Below are positions 53,801-63,171 of a stretch of DNA of 64,000 nt, one piece after another. Each line of letters starts with the position of its first letter. Positions within the stretch are counted from its first letter, which is position 1. This stretch comes from Streptomyces lanatus (lineage in GTDB: Bacteria > Actinomycetota > Actinomycetes > Streptomycetales > Streptomycetaceae): the NCBI RefSeq assembly GCF_014655715.1, contig NZ_BNBM01000022.1, forward strand, positions 115,531-179,530, written 5' to 3'. Below the pieces are notes generated by a model. It was not told the DNA's origin. It saw only the letters and a list, made by a program, of their open reading frames with translations, and did no database searches. A program made the position numbers and the translations under genes.

Positions 53801-53960
53801 GGGTGTGAGGTTACCGGTGGAGATGACAGTGGACACGCGTGCTCACTGCTTCACCCGTTCGTGTCGCCCCTGTGGAGGCGGCGAACTGACGCCGGTTCAT
53901 GGACCCGTCACGCGCAGGACGATCCGGCGCCGCCGCCCGTCAACCGGAGCCTTCGCGAGG

Positions 53961-54104
53961 TCAGTTCTGCGACGGCACCGATGAAGTGCTCCCGGTGCCC
54001 GGTTCCAGGGCGTCCAGGGCGCGCCGCAACCCCGTCAGTTTGCGTTCGAGATGGGCCGCGGTGGCCACCGCGGCCGCGTCGGCGGACTCGTCGTCCTGCA
54101 CCAT
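53961..54104 (-). pseudogene. osaB: 47-codon osaB remnant: N-terminal MVQ joined to a C-terminal coiled coil
   Basis: A short frame with a good ribosome-binding site (GAGGAGGG) starts MVQDDESADAAAVATAAHLE, continues RKLTGLRRALDALEPGTG and ends PSQN. In S. coelicolor the response regulator gene osaB occupies this exact place between ftsK and osaA. As I remember it, OsaB begins MVQ followed by a receiver domain and ends in a coiled coil with a LERKLTGLRRALDALEPG-like sequence. Here start and end are present but the receiver (about 120-200 residues) is missing, consistent with an in-frame internal deletion. The peptide may still be made. Neither strand of the 512-base interval contains receiver motifs. 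If the remembered comparison is wrong, it is simply a small hypothetical gene. Confidence 0.6.
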
Positions 54105-54348
54105 GGCCCGCCCTCCTCGCCCCGGCAGTGCACCGGGCTCCGCCCCAGGGGACGACTCCCTTACGCCGCCCGCCCTCGTGCCGGTCATGGTAGCCGCACC
54201 CCGCCTGTCGCCACACCCTGTCACCGCGATGTCACTGTGCACGTAGCAGAAACGCGGCAGGAGACCAGAAGGTTCCCCGAATCCCGCAGTTCTACACGGC
54301 CTCGAGCACACTGAGTCAGCGACTCCGTGTGCATGCTGTCGGCTGCCG

Positions 54349-57300
54349 TCACTGCTCCCTCATCCACTGGTCCATCACCGCCAGGAGATGATCGGGATCG
54401 ACCGGCTTCGTCACGTAATCGGAAGCACCCGACTCGATCGCCTTCTCCCGGTCGCCCTTCATCGCCTTGGCGGTCAGCGCGATGATCGGGAGCCCGGCGA
54501 ACTGCGGCATCCTGCGGATCGCCGTCGTCGTCGCGTAACCGTCCATCTCCGGCATCATGATGTCCATCAGGACGACCGCCACGTCGTCGTGCTGCTCCAG
54601 GACCTCGATGCCCTCACGGCCGTTCTCGGCGTACAGCACCGACAGACCGTGCTGCTCCAGGACACTGGTCAGCGCGAAGACGTTACGGATGTCGTCGTCG
54701 ACGATCAGCACCTTCTCGCCGCCGAACCGGATGCCCCGGCGTGACTGCGGTGCCGCTGCCGGCTCGGCCGCCGGCGACCACTGCTCAGGCTGCGCCGGAC
54801 GCTGCTCCAGCTCGCCAGCGGCCCGGCGGCGGCGCCTGAAGAGCGCGGCGGCGCCGTTCTGGGTCTCCCGGTACGAGCGCACCTCGGCCGGCGTCTCGAT
54901 CGCGCCCTCGGCCATCTCCGTCAGCTCCGCCAGATCGGCCGCGGAGGCCACCAGGTCGCCCGCGTCGAGGGCCGGCAACTGCTGCTGGTAGCCGTGCGGA
55001 GGCAGTTCGCTGGGATGCAGCGGCAAATACAGCGTGAACGTCGAGCCGCGTCCCGGTTCGCTCTGCGCGTGGATCTCACCGCCGAGCAGCTGCGCGATCT
55101 CCCGCGAGATGGACAGCCCGAGACCCGTACCGCCGTACTTGCGGCTGGTCGTGCCGTCCGCCTGCTTGAACGCCTCGAAGATCACGCGCATCTTGCTGGC
55201 CGCGATCCCGATGCCGGTGTCCGTCACGGAGAAGGCGATCAGCGGCGCGTCCGCCTCCGTCAGCGACCCGGCCTCCAGCAGCTGCTCGCGGATCCGCACC
55301 GGTACGTCCATCCCGGCGGGCCGGATGACCAGCTCGACCGAGCCGGAGTCGGTGAACTTCACCGCGTTGGACAGCAGGTTCCGCAGCACCTGCAGCAGCC
55401 GCTGCTCGTCGGTGTGCAGCGTGGCCGGCAGCTCCGGCGAGACCCGTACGGACAGATCCAGGCCCTTCTCCGCGGTCAGCGGGCGGAAGGTGGCCTCCAC
55501 GTAGTCGACGAGCTGGACGAGCGCGATGCGCGTCGGGGAGACGTCCATCTTGCCCGCCTCGACCTTCGACAGGTCCAGGATGTCGTTGATCAACTGGAGC
55601 AGGTCGGAGCCGGCGCCGTGGATGGTCTCGGCGAACTCGACCTGCTTGGGCGAGAGGTTGCCCTCGGCGTTGTCGGCGAGCAGCTTGGCCAGGATCAGCA
55701 GCGAGTTGAGCGGCGTACGCAGCTCGTGCGACATGTTGGCGAGGAACTCGCTCTTGTAGCGCATGGAGACGGCCAGTTGCTCGGCGCGCTCCTCCAGGAC
55801 CTGCCGCGCCTCCTCGATCTCGGTGTTCTTCACCTCGATGTCGCGGTTCTGCTGGGCCAGCAGCTCGGCCTTCTCCTCCAGCTCGGCGTTGGACGCCTGG
55901 AGGGCCTTCTGCCGGTTCTCCAACTCGGCCGAGCGCTCACGCAGTTGCTCGGTCAGCTCCTGCGACTGCTTCAGCAGCACCTCGGTCTTGGTGTTGACGG
56001 AGATGGTGTTGACGCTGGTCGCGATCATCTCGGCGATCTGGTTGAGGAAGTCCTTCTGGATCTGCGTGAAGTTGGTGAAGGAGGCCAGCTCGATGACGCC
56101 GAGCACCTTCCCCTCGAAGAGCACCGGAAGGACGATCACTTGCGCGGGAGGCGCCTCTCCGAGCCCCGAGGAGATCTTCAGATAGCCGCTGGGCGCGTTC
56201 TCCACCAGGATCGTGCGCTTCTCCTCGGCGGCCGTCCCGATGAGCGCCTCACCGGGCCGGAAGGACGTCGGCATGGAACCCATCGAGTAGCCGTACGACC
56301 CGAGCATCCGCAGCTCGTAGGCGTCGTCGTTCTCGGCGGCCAGGTCCTTGCCGTCGAGGAGCGGCATGGCGACGAAGAACGCGCCGTGCTGCGCGGTCAC
56401 CACCGGCGTCAGCTCGCTCATGATCAGCGAGGCCACGTCCGCCAGGTCGCGGCGGCCCTGCATCAGCGCCGAGATCCGCGCGAGGTTGCCCTTGAGCCAG
56501 TCCTGCTCCTTGTTGGCGATCGTGGTGTCGCGCAGGTTGGCGATCATCTTGTTGATGTAGTCCTGGAGTTCCTGGATCTCGCCGGACGCGTCGACGTCGA
56601 TCTTCAGGTTCAGGTCGCCACGGGTCACCGCGGTGGCCACGCGCGCGATGGCACGCACCTGCCGGGTAAGGTTTCCTGCCATTTCGTTCACGGACTCGGT
56701 GAGGTCGCGCCAGGTCCCGTCGACGTCACGCACGCGTGCCTGGCCGCCGAGCTGTCCTTCCGTGCCCACCTCGCGGGCGACTCGGGTGACCTCCTCGGCG
56801 AAGGACGACAGCTGGTCGACCATGGTGTTGATCGTCGTCTTGAGCTCGAGGATCTCGCCCCGGGCATCGATGTCGATCTTCTTGGACAGGTCACCCTTGG
56901 CGATCGCGGTCGTGACCAGGGCGATGTTGCGCACCTGACCGGTCAGGTTGGACGCCATCTGGTTCACGGACTCGGTGAGGTCCTTCCACGTACCGGCCAC
57001 ACCCGGCACCCGCGCCTGACCACCGAGGATCCCATCCGTGCCCACCTCGCGGGCCACCTTGGTGACCTGGTCTGCGAACGAACTCAGCGTCTTCACCATG
57101 GTGTTGAAGGTGTCGGCGAGCTGCGCCACCTCACCGCGCGCCTCGATCGTCACCGTCCGCGTCAGGTCGCCGTTGGCGACGGCCGCCGCGACCTGGGAGA
57201 TGTTGCGCACCTGCATGGTCAGGTTCTTGGCCATCAGGTTGACGTTGTCGCTGAGGTCCTTCCAGATGCCGACGACGCCGGGTACGTGCGCCTGGCCGCC

Positions 57301-59835
57301 CAGAATGCCTTCGGTGCCCACCTCACGGGCCACCCGGGTCACCTGCTCGGCGAAGCTGGACAGCTGGTCGACCATCGTGTTGACGGTCGTGACGAGTTCG
57401 AGGATCTCGCCCTTGGCGTCGACGGTGATCTTCTTGGACAGATCGCCCTTGGCGACCGCGGTGGTGACCTCGGCGATGTTGCGCACCTGGATGGTCAGGT
57501 TGTTCGCCATGAAGTTCACGGACTGGGTGAGGTCCTTCCAGGTGCCGGAGACGCCCTGCACCTCGGCCTGACCGCCGAGCTGGCCCTCCGTACCCACCTC
57601 ACGGGCGACCCTGGTGACCTCCTCCGCGAACGACGACAGCTGGTCCACCATCGTGTTCAGCGTGTTCTTCAGCTCCAGGATCTCACCGCGCGCGTCGACG
57701 GTGATCTTCTGCGACAGGTCACCGCGGGCCACCGCCGTGGCGACCTGCGCGATGTTCCGAACCTGGGCAGTGAGGTTTCCTGCCATTCCGTTCACGGAGT
57801 CGGTCAGGTCGCGCCACACACCGGCCACACCGGGCACCTGCGCCTGACCGCCCAGCCGGCCCTCGGTACCCACCTCGCGGGCCACCCGGGTCACCTGGTC
57901 GGCGAAGCCGGAGAGCTGGTCGACCATCGTGTTGATGGTGTTCTTCAGCTCCAGGATCTCGCCGCGCGCGTCGACGTCGATCTTCTGCGACAGGTCACCT
58001 CGGGCCACCGCGGTCGTGACCTGCGCGATGTTCCGAACCTGGGCAGTGAGGTTTCCTGCCATTCCGTTGACGGAGTCGGTGAGCTCCTTCCACGTACCGG
58101 CCACACCCGGTACGACGGCCTGCCCGCCGAGGCGCCCCTCGGTACCCACGTCCCGCGCCATCCGCGTCACCTGGTCGGCGAACGACGACAGCTGGTCCAC
58201 CATCGTGTTCACGGTGTTCTTCAGCTGGAGCATCTCGCCGGAGACGTCCACGGTGACCTTCTGCGACAGGTCACCGTTGGCCACCGCCGTGGTGACCTGG
58301 GCGATGTTCCTCACCTGTCCGGTGAGGTTCCGGAACGCCGTGTTGACGGAGTCCGTGAGGTCCTTCCATGTACCGGCCGCCCCGGGCACCTGCGCCTGGC
58401 CGCCGAGCTCACCCTCGACACCGACCTCACGCGCGACCCGCGTGACCTCGGCACCGAACGACGACAGCTGGTCGACCATGCCGTTGACGGTGTTCTTCAG
58501 CTCCAGCATCTCGCCGGCCACGTCGACCGTGACCTTCTGCGACAGGTCACCGTTGGCCACCGCTGTCGTCACGGCGGCGATGTCCCGCACCTGAATGGTC
58601 AGATTCCGGAACACGGTGTTGACGGAGTCCGTCAGGTCCTTCCACGTCCCCGCCGCGCCCGGCACATTCGCCTGACCGCCCAGCCGCCCCTCGGCACCGA
58701 CCTCGTTGGCCACGCGCGTGACCTCGTCCGCGAAGATCCGCAGCGTCTCGGTCATCTGGTTGATCGTGTCCGCGAGCTGCGCGACCTCGCCCCGCGCCGA
58801 CACGGTCACCTTCTGCGACAGATCACCGTTGGCGACGGCTGTCGTCACCTGGGCGATACCGCGCACCTGCGCCGTCAGGTTGCCGGCCATAAGGTTCACC
58901 GAATCGGTGAGGTCCTTCCACACACCGGCCACACCCGGCACCTTCGCCTGCCCGCCGAGCTCGCCCTCGGTGCCCACCTCGCGCGCGACTCGCGTCACCT
59001 CGGAGGAGAAGGACGACAGCTGGTCCACCATCGTGTTGACGGTGTTCTTGAGCTCCAGCATCTCGCCGGCCACGTGGACCGTGACCTTCCGCGACAGATC
59101 GCCCTTGGCGACCGCCGTGGTCACCAGCGCGATGTCCCGCACCTGGGCCGTCAGCCGGTACGCCATCGTGTTGACGGAGTCCGTGAGGTCCTTCCACGAA
59201 CCCGACATGCCACGCACGCGTGCCTGCCCGCCGAGCTTGCCCTCGGTGCCGACCTCGCTGGCCACACGCGTGACCTCGTCGGTGAACGTGGACAGCTGAT
59301 CGACAAGGTTGTTTACAGTCCGCCCGACCTTGAGGAACTCGCCCCGCAGCGGATGCCCGGTCCCGTCCTGCGCCTGTGTGCGCAGCTCCATACGCGGCGA
59401 CAGATCACCCTCGGCCACCGCGGTCAGCACCCGGCCGACCTCGGAGACGGGCCGTACGAGGTCGTCGACCAGCGCGTTGGAGTTGTCCACGGCGGCGGCC
59501 CAGGAGCCCTCACAGGCGCCCGTCTCCAGGCGTTCCGTGAGCTTTCCCTCACGCCCGACCATGCGCCGCACGCGCGCCAGCTCACCCGTGAGGTGGAGAT
59601 TTCGGTCGGCCACCTCGTTGAAGACGGCGGCGATCTCCGACATCACGCCGTCCCCGGACACGGTGAGCCGCTTCCGGAAGTTGCCGTCGCGCATCGCCAC
59701 CAGGGCAGTCAGCAGCCTGTTCAGGGCAGCTGTGTCCACCGAGGTGGTCCCACCGCGCGTCTTGCGCTCGTTCCTCAGGGACTGTCCGCCTTTCGCGCGC
59801 GTCTTAGTGCCCCGCGTCGCTGCGCCAGACTCCAC
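54349..59835 (-). CDS. osaA: Poly-HAMP hybrid sensor histidine kinase OsaA
   Basis: An 1,828-residue cytosolic hybrid kinase without membrane segments. Residues 40-1100 contain an N-terminal HAMP-like unit (AMRDGNFRKRLTV) and eleven 92-residue repeats, each with a VTTAVAxGDLSxK motif, as in fungal Nik1-type osmosensors. Then a GAF domain (~1130-1280, GAFFVAMPLLDGKD), a coiled coil (~1300-1350), HisKA with FLANMSHELRTPLNS (~1367), HATPase with RNLLSNAVKF (~1480) and YGGTGLGLSIS (~1568), and a receiver with Asp in LMDIMMPEMDGY (~1757). In S. coelicolor osaA and osaB control osmoadaptation. GTG 59835 follows GGGAGGG. Its proposed partner OsaB appears deleted in this strain, while its own receiver is intact. 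Confidence 0.93.
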   Translation of the reverse strand: MESGAATRGTKTRAKGGQSLRNERKTRGGTTSVDTAALNRLLTALVAMRDGNFRKRLTVSGDGVMSEIAAVFNEVADRNLHLTGELARVRRMVGREGKLTERLETGACEGSWAAAVDNSNALVDDLVRPVSEVGRVLTAVAEGDLSPRMELRTQAQDGTGHPLRGEFLKVGRTVNNLVDQLSTFTDEVTRVASEVGTEGKLGGQARVRGMSGSWKDLTDSVNTMAYRLTAQVRDIALVTTAVAKGDLSRKVTVHVAGEMLELKNTVNTMVDQLSSFSSEVTRVAREVGTEGELGGQAKVPGVAGVWKDLTDSVNLMAGNLTAQVRGIAQVTTAVANGDLSQKVTVSARGEVAQLADTINQMTETLRIFADEVTRVANEVGAEGRLGGQANVPGAAGTWKDLTDSVNTVFRNLTIQVRDIAAVTTAVANGDLSQKVTVDVAGEMLELKNTVNGMVDQLSSFGAEVTRVAREVGVEGELGGQAQVPGAAGTWKDLTDSVNTAFRNLTGQVRNIAQVTTAVANGDLSQKVTVDVSGEMLQLKNTVNTMVDQLSSFADQVTRMARDVGTEGRLGGQAVVPGVAGTWKELTDSVNGMAGNLTAQVRNIAQVTTAVARGDLSQKIDVDARGEILELKNTINTMVDQLSGFADQVTRVAREVGTEGRLGGQAQVPGVAGVWRDLTDSVNGMAGNLTAQVRNIAQVATAVARGDLSQKITVDARGEILELKNTLNTMVDQLSSFAEEVTRVAREVGTEGQLGGQAEVQGVSGTWKDLTQSVNFMANNLTIQVRNIAEVTTAVAKGDLSKKITVDAKGEILELVTTVNTMVDQLSSFAEQVTRVAREVGTEGILGGQAHVPGVVGIWKDLSDNVNLMAKNLTMQVRNISQVAAAVANGDLTRTVTIEARGEVAQLADTFNTMVKTLSSFADQVTKVAREVGTDGILGGQARVPGVAGTWKDLTESVNQMASNLTGQVRNIALVTTAIAKGDLSKKIDIDARGEILELKTTINTMVDQLSSFAEEVTRVAREVGTEGQLGGQARVRDVDGTWRDLTESVNEMAGNLTRQVRAIARVATAVTRGDLNLKIDVDASGEIQELQDYINKMIANLRDTTIANKEQDWLKGNLARISALMQGRRDLADVASLIMSELTPVVTAQHGAFFVAMPLLDGKDLAAENDDAYELRMLGSYGYSMGSMPTSFRPGEALIGTAAEEKRTILVENAPSGYLKISSGLGEAPPAQVIVLPVLFEGKVLGVIELASFTNFTQIQKDFLNQIAEMIATSVNTISVNTKTEVLLKQSQELTEQLRERSAELENRQKALQASNAELEEKAELLAQQNRDIEVKNTEIEEARQVLEERAEQLAVSMRYKSEFLANMSHELRTPLNSLLILAKLLADNAEGNLSPKQVEFAETIHGAGSDLLQLINDILDLSKVEAGKMDVSPTRIALVQLVDYVEATFRPLTAEKGLDLSVRVSPELPATLHTDEQRLLQVLRNLLSNAVKFTDSGSVELVIRPAGMDVPVRIREQLLEAGSLTEADAPLIAFSVTDTGIGIAASKMRVIFEAFKQADGTTSRKYGGTGLGLSISREIAQLLGGEIHAQSEPGRGSTFTLYLPLHPSELPPHGYQQQLPALDAGDLVASAADLAELTEMAEGAIETPAEVRSYRETQNGAAALFRRRRRAAGELEQRPAQPEQWSPAAEPAAAPQSRRGIRFGGEKVLIVDDDIRNVFALTSVLEQHGLSVLYAENGREGIEVLEQHDDVAVVLMDIMMPEMDGYATTTAIRRMPQFAGLPIIALTAKAMKGDREKAIESGASDYVTKPVDPDHLLAVMDQWMREQ
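56590..59430. repeat. Eleven tandem 276-base coding repeats (HAMP units of osaA)
   Basis: Successive units encode the same 92-residue HAMP module, kept in frame; ten are 276 bases apart, and the first unit is about 36 bases longer through an insertion (TQAQDGTGHPLRGE). Long identical stretches such as those around 57715-57770 and 57999-58055 make the region liable to recombination and to assembly errors. Confidence 0.85.
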
Positions 59836-60216
59836 TGTGTCCCTCCCGCAGGGGTCGACCGTTACTGCTGTGCTCGGGTTCTCTAGTGCTCCGCGTACCC
59901 ATTACCGCCGGGTATTCCTGCCGGATATACCAGGCCGCACCCACGTGCTGCTGCCCGCGGTACGCGAATGACACTCAGCCTGCCCGGACCTTCACAAGAA
60001 GCTTGCCCAGTGTTTCACCCTGCCTGAACCCGGCCATAACAGTTCGGCAGCTTCGCACATCGTCCGCACACCCTCCGGGCGGAAACACTGCAGACCGGCA
60101 TCCGCATGGACGGCGAAGGTAAGTAACCTTGCATGCGGCTGTCCAGCCGCGCCGGTCCCGTCCGGCCTGGGCGGTGACAGGAGGAGCACGAGCGGGCATC
60201 GGAGGGGCAGCCGGAC
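59836..60216. promoter_or_regulatory. Divergent osaA/osaC control region
   Basis: These 381 bases separate the two divergent start codons and hold no recognisable gene. The osaC side has a strong GGAGGGG ribosome-binding site. A GGGTAT at 59912-59917 resembles the -10 of sigma-B promoters, but the GCGT upstream is one base too close to fit the usual 14-16 spacing, so no promoter is claimed. Confidence 0.4.
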
Positions 60217-62961
60217 ATGACCACCGGACTGATCCCGGGGGGACAATCCCCGGACCGGCCGACGGGCGCGCACATGCCGCACCAGCGGCGTGAGCCGGTC
60301 GGCAAGGGAGCCCTGCACGTCGACAACCGGACGAGGAGTTCAGTGATCACCGCGCGCGCGGCAGCCAGCTTCGATCCCGTCGGACGGTCGGTCGCGAGCG
60401 CCCGCTCCTTCGTCCGAGACACTCTTCAGGGCTGGGGTTTCGCCGACATCGTCGACGACGCCGTAGTCCTCACCAGTGAACTGGTGACCAATGCCGTCGT
60501 GCACGCCGGAACCTCTGCGGACGTTCTGTGTCTGCGCAGTGACGAAGGTGTGCGGATCGAGGTGGCCGACCGGTATCCGGAGCGCGAGATCCCCCTCCAG
60601 GGCTCACCCGTCAACATGGGCAGCCCCGACCGCGAGGGCGGCCGCGGACTCCAGCTCTGCGCGGCCCTGGCCGGCCGCTGGGGCGTCGAGTACACCCCCA
60701 CGCACAAGCAGGTCTGGTTCCAACTCGACCTCCCCGAGCGCCCGGTGGGCACCCGCGCGGCAGGCCCCTCGCTGCCCTCGGACCTCCTCCCGCTCGCCGA
60801 CGGCCGCGTCCGCGTCGCGGTGGTCCAGATCGACCGTACGGGCGCCATCTCGTCGTGGAACGAGGACGCCGAGGAACTCTTCGGCTACGCGGCCGAGCAG
60901 GTCACCGGCAAGCCCCTGACCGACCTCGCGGCCTGGCCGCACACCCCGGGCACCAGCACCGGCATCGCGGAGGCCCTCCGACTCTCGCGCTGGGAGGGCA
61001 GCTACGGCATAAGGGGCGCCAACGGCCGCGTCACCCCGGTGTACGCCTCACACCTCCGCGTCCGCGACACGGACGGCGAGCCCTCCACGGTCTGCCTCCT
61101 GGTCCGCGACCACGAACGCGCCGTCCTGCAGACCCCGTTGCGCGTCCCCGCGTCCGACACCTCCTCCGAGGCCCAGAGCACCGACCCCTTCGAGGTGTTC
61201 ATCGGCTCCCCCGCCCCGGACGACCTCGACGGCCTCCTCCAGCGCACCGTGGAACGCGCCCGCGACATGCTCGACGGCGACTCCGCCTTCCTGCTCCTCG
61301 CGACCGATGACGAGACCGAGCTGGAGGTCCGCGCCTCCACCGGCCTGCCCTCCGCCCGCCAGCGCTTCGCGCGCGTGCCCGTCGAAGCGGGCCCCGGCCG
61401 CTACGGCTCGGCCCGCATGCCGGCGGTCCACGAGGACCTCACCATGGTCCCGGGCGCCGTACCCCTGCTGCGGGGCACCGGCATGCGCTCGGTCGTCACG
61501 GTCCCCCTGAAGGTCGAGGGCCGCCTCACCGGCTCCCTCGGCGTCGCCGCCGAGGCCCCGAACCGATACTCCAACGAAGAGGCGCTGCGCCTCCAGTTCG
61601 CCGCCGACCGCATCGCGCTGGCGGTGGAATCGGCCCGTCTCGGCGAACTCGAACGCCTGCGCCGAGGCTCCCTCAGCTTCCTCGTCGAAGCGTCCGATCT
61701 CCTCGCCGGCACCCTGGACCGCGACCAGACCCTGGCCCTGATGGCCCAGATGACCGTCCCGACCCTGGCCACTTGGTGCGCGGTCTACACGATCGCCGAC
61801 CAGGCCTCGGAGCCGTATCTGTCGTACGTCCTGCACGAGGACGAGGAATTGATCGACGGCATTAAGTCGTTGCTGTCGAAGATCCCCCCGCCGGACCCGG
61901 TACCCACCCCCGGCGCCCGCGTCTGGTCGGCCCCCGCCGAATCGGCCCACCAGGCGGCCCTGCGCACATCCATGCGCAGCCTCGGCCTGGGCGAACCGAT
62001 CGGCCGCATCAGCGCGGGCATCGGCCCCACCCTGGCCACGGCGTCCGCGGTGGGCGGCGAGACCGTCGTCCTGCCCCTGGTGGCCCGCAACCGCGTGATC
62101 GGCATGCTCACCCTGGGCAAGCCGACGGACGAACACTTCCGCCAGGAAATCCTGGAACTGGCCGAGGACCTCTCGCGAAGGGCCGCCCTGGCCCTCGACA
62201 ACGCCCGCCTCTACTCAGAGCGCACCGCCATCAGCCAGTCCCTCCAGCGCAGCCTCCTGCCGCCCGAGCTCCCCGAGATCGGCGGCGTCGAGGTCGAGGT
62301 CATCTACCGCGCGGCCGGCGAGGGCAACGAGGTCGGCGGCGACTTCTACGACCTCTTCCCGATCAGCGACGGCGCCTACGGCTTCGCCATCGGCGATGTC
62401 TGCGGTACGGGCCCCAACGCGGCGGCCGTCACAGGCCTCGCCCGGCACGCCCTCCGGCTCCTCGCCCGCGAGGGCCTCAGCGGCCCGGCGGTCCTGGAGC
62501 GCCTCAACTCCGCGATCCTCGACGAGGGCGCCCGCAGCCGCTTCCTGACGCTCCTGTACGGCGAGTTGAGGCCGCAGGAAGACGGCAGCGCCGAGCTGAA
62601 GGTGGTCTGCGCCGGCCACCCGCTCCCCCTGCGCCTCCGCCAGGACGGCACAGTCGAGCCGGCCGCCGAACCCCAGCCACTGCTCGGTGTCATGGACGAC
62701 CTGGAGCTCTACGAGCAGACGGTCACCCTCGACCCGGGCGACGTCCTGCTCTGCGTCACTGACGGTGTCACCGAACGCCGCGAAGGCAGCCGCATGCTGG
62801 GCGACGACGGCCTCACCGACGTCCTCACCACCTGCACCGGCCTGACGGCGGGCGCGGTTGCGGCCCGCATCATGCGCGCGGTCGAACGCTTCGCCTCCGA
62901 CGCCCCGTCCGACGACATGGCGATCCTGGCGATGCGCGTGCCGGGCATCCACAAGGACTGA
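60217..62961 (+). CDS. osaC: Multidomain phosphatase/anti-sigma regulator OsaC
   Basis: A 914-residue cytosolic regulator. Domains: RsbW-like HATPase (VVLTSELVTNAVVHAGT, ~85; EGGRGLQLCAALAGRWG, ~150), PAS (VVQIDRTGAISSWNEDAEELFGYAAEQVTGKPL, ~200-300), two GAF domains (~335-500 and 500-660), and a SpoIIE/PP2C phosphatase (~675-910) with VGGDFYDLFPI, FAIGDVCGTGP, VCAGHPLPL, LLCVTDGVTERR and DDMAILAMRV; the metal-binding Asp residues are all present. OsaC of S. coelicolor binds sigma-B and restores it after osmotic stress. It is divergent from osaA, as in that species. A 14-bp terminator follows. Confidence 0.93.
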   Translation: MTTGLIPGGQSPDRPTGAHMPHQRREPVGKGALHVDNRTRSSVITARAAASFDPVGRSVASARSFVRDTLQGWGFADIVDDAVVLTSELVTNAVVHAGTSADVLCLRSDEGVRIEVADRYPEREIPLQGSPVNMGSPDREGGRGLQLCAALAGRWGVEYTPTHKQVWFQLDLPERPVGTRAAGPSLPSDLLPLADGRVRVAVVQIDRTGAISSWNEDAEELFGYAAEQVTGKPLTDLAAWPHTPGTSTGIAEALRLSRWEGSYGIRGANGRVTPVYASHLRVRDTDGEPSTVCLLVRDHERAVLQTPLRVPASDTSSEAQSTDPFEVFIGSPAPDDLDGLLQRTVERARDMLDGDSAFLLLATDDETELEVRASTGLPSARQRFARVPVEAGPGRYGSARMPAVHEDLTMVPGAVPLLRGTGMRSVVTVPLKVEGRLTGSLGVAAEAPNRYSNEEALRLQFAADRIALAVESARLGELERLRRGSLSFLVEASDLLAGTLDRDQTLALMAQMTVPTLATWCAVYTIADQASEPYLSYVLHEDEELIDGIKSLLSKIPPPDPVPTPGARVWSAPAESAHQAALRTSMRSLGLGEPIGRISAGIGPTLATASAVGGETVVLPLVARNRVIGMLTLGKPTDEHFRQEILELAEDLSRRAALALDNARLYSERTAISQSLQRSLLPPELPEIGGVEVEVIYRAAGEGNEVGGDFYDLFPISDGAYGFAIGDVCGTGPNAAAVTGLARHALRLLAREGLSGPAVLERLNSAILDEGARSRFLTLLYGELRPQEDGSAELKVVCAGHPLPLRLRQDGTVEPAAEPQPLLGVMDDLELYEQTVTLDPGDVLLCVTDGVTERREGSRMLGDDGLTDVLTTCTGLTAGAVAARIMRAVERFASDAPSDDMAILAMRVPGIHKD

Positions 62962-62983
62962 GGGGACAGAGAGCAGGGCATGA

Positions 62984-63015
62984 GAAAGGCCCCGCCCAAT
63001 CGGGCGGGGCCTTTC
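62984..63015. terminator. Terminator after osaC, shared with tRNA-Thr
   Basis: A perfect 14-bp stem (62984-62997 with 63002-63015) and an AATC loop, followed by TTCGT. Being symmetrical, it can also end the leftward tRNA transcript, whose 3' end lies 8 bases away. Confidence 0.88.
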
Positions 63016-63022
63016 TTCGTGG

Positions 63023-63095
63023 AGCCCCCAAACGGAATCGAACCGTTGACCTTCTCCTTACCATGGAGACGCTCTACCGACTGAGCTATAGGGGC
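63023..63095 (-). tRNA. tRNA-Thr (anticodon GGT)
   Basis: A 73-base cloverleaf: acceptor GCCCCTA pairs with TGGGGGC, D-arm AGCTCAGTCGGTAGAGC, anticodon stem TCTCC/GGAGA with loop ATGGTAA (anticodon GGT), T-arm CGGTTCGATTCCG. CCA is not encoded. It lies 76 bases beyond the DegT-like gene in the same direction. Confidence 0.96.
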
Positions 63096-63171
63096 CTGCC
63101 GCCTTTGCGAAGTTTCCCTCGCGGCAACGAAATAGATCGTACCCTGAACACACCCGTGCTCCCAAACTCGC

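Noticed and set aside
53899..54246. Plus-strand frame in the ftsK-osaA gap as a possible replacement for osaB
   Set aside because: It has no receiver or DNA-binding motif and mirrors the small minus-strand frame, which has a good ribosome-binding site.
56590..59430. CRISPR-like array of regular repeats
   Set aside because: Units are 276 bases, contiguous without spacers and entirely coding for HAMP modules.
54994..59886. A very long open frame on the plus strand opposite osaA (about 1,630 codons)
   Set aside because: It is the antisense shadow of the repeat-rich osaA gene; composition is His/Arg/Leu/Gly-biased, without domains, and the minus-strand product has complete kinase motifs.
59895..59917. 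Sigma-B promoter (GCGT ... GGGTAT) in front of osaC
   Set aside because: The spacing is 13 rather than 14-16 and the distance to osaC is about 300 bases; too weak to claim without transcript data.
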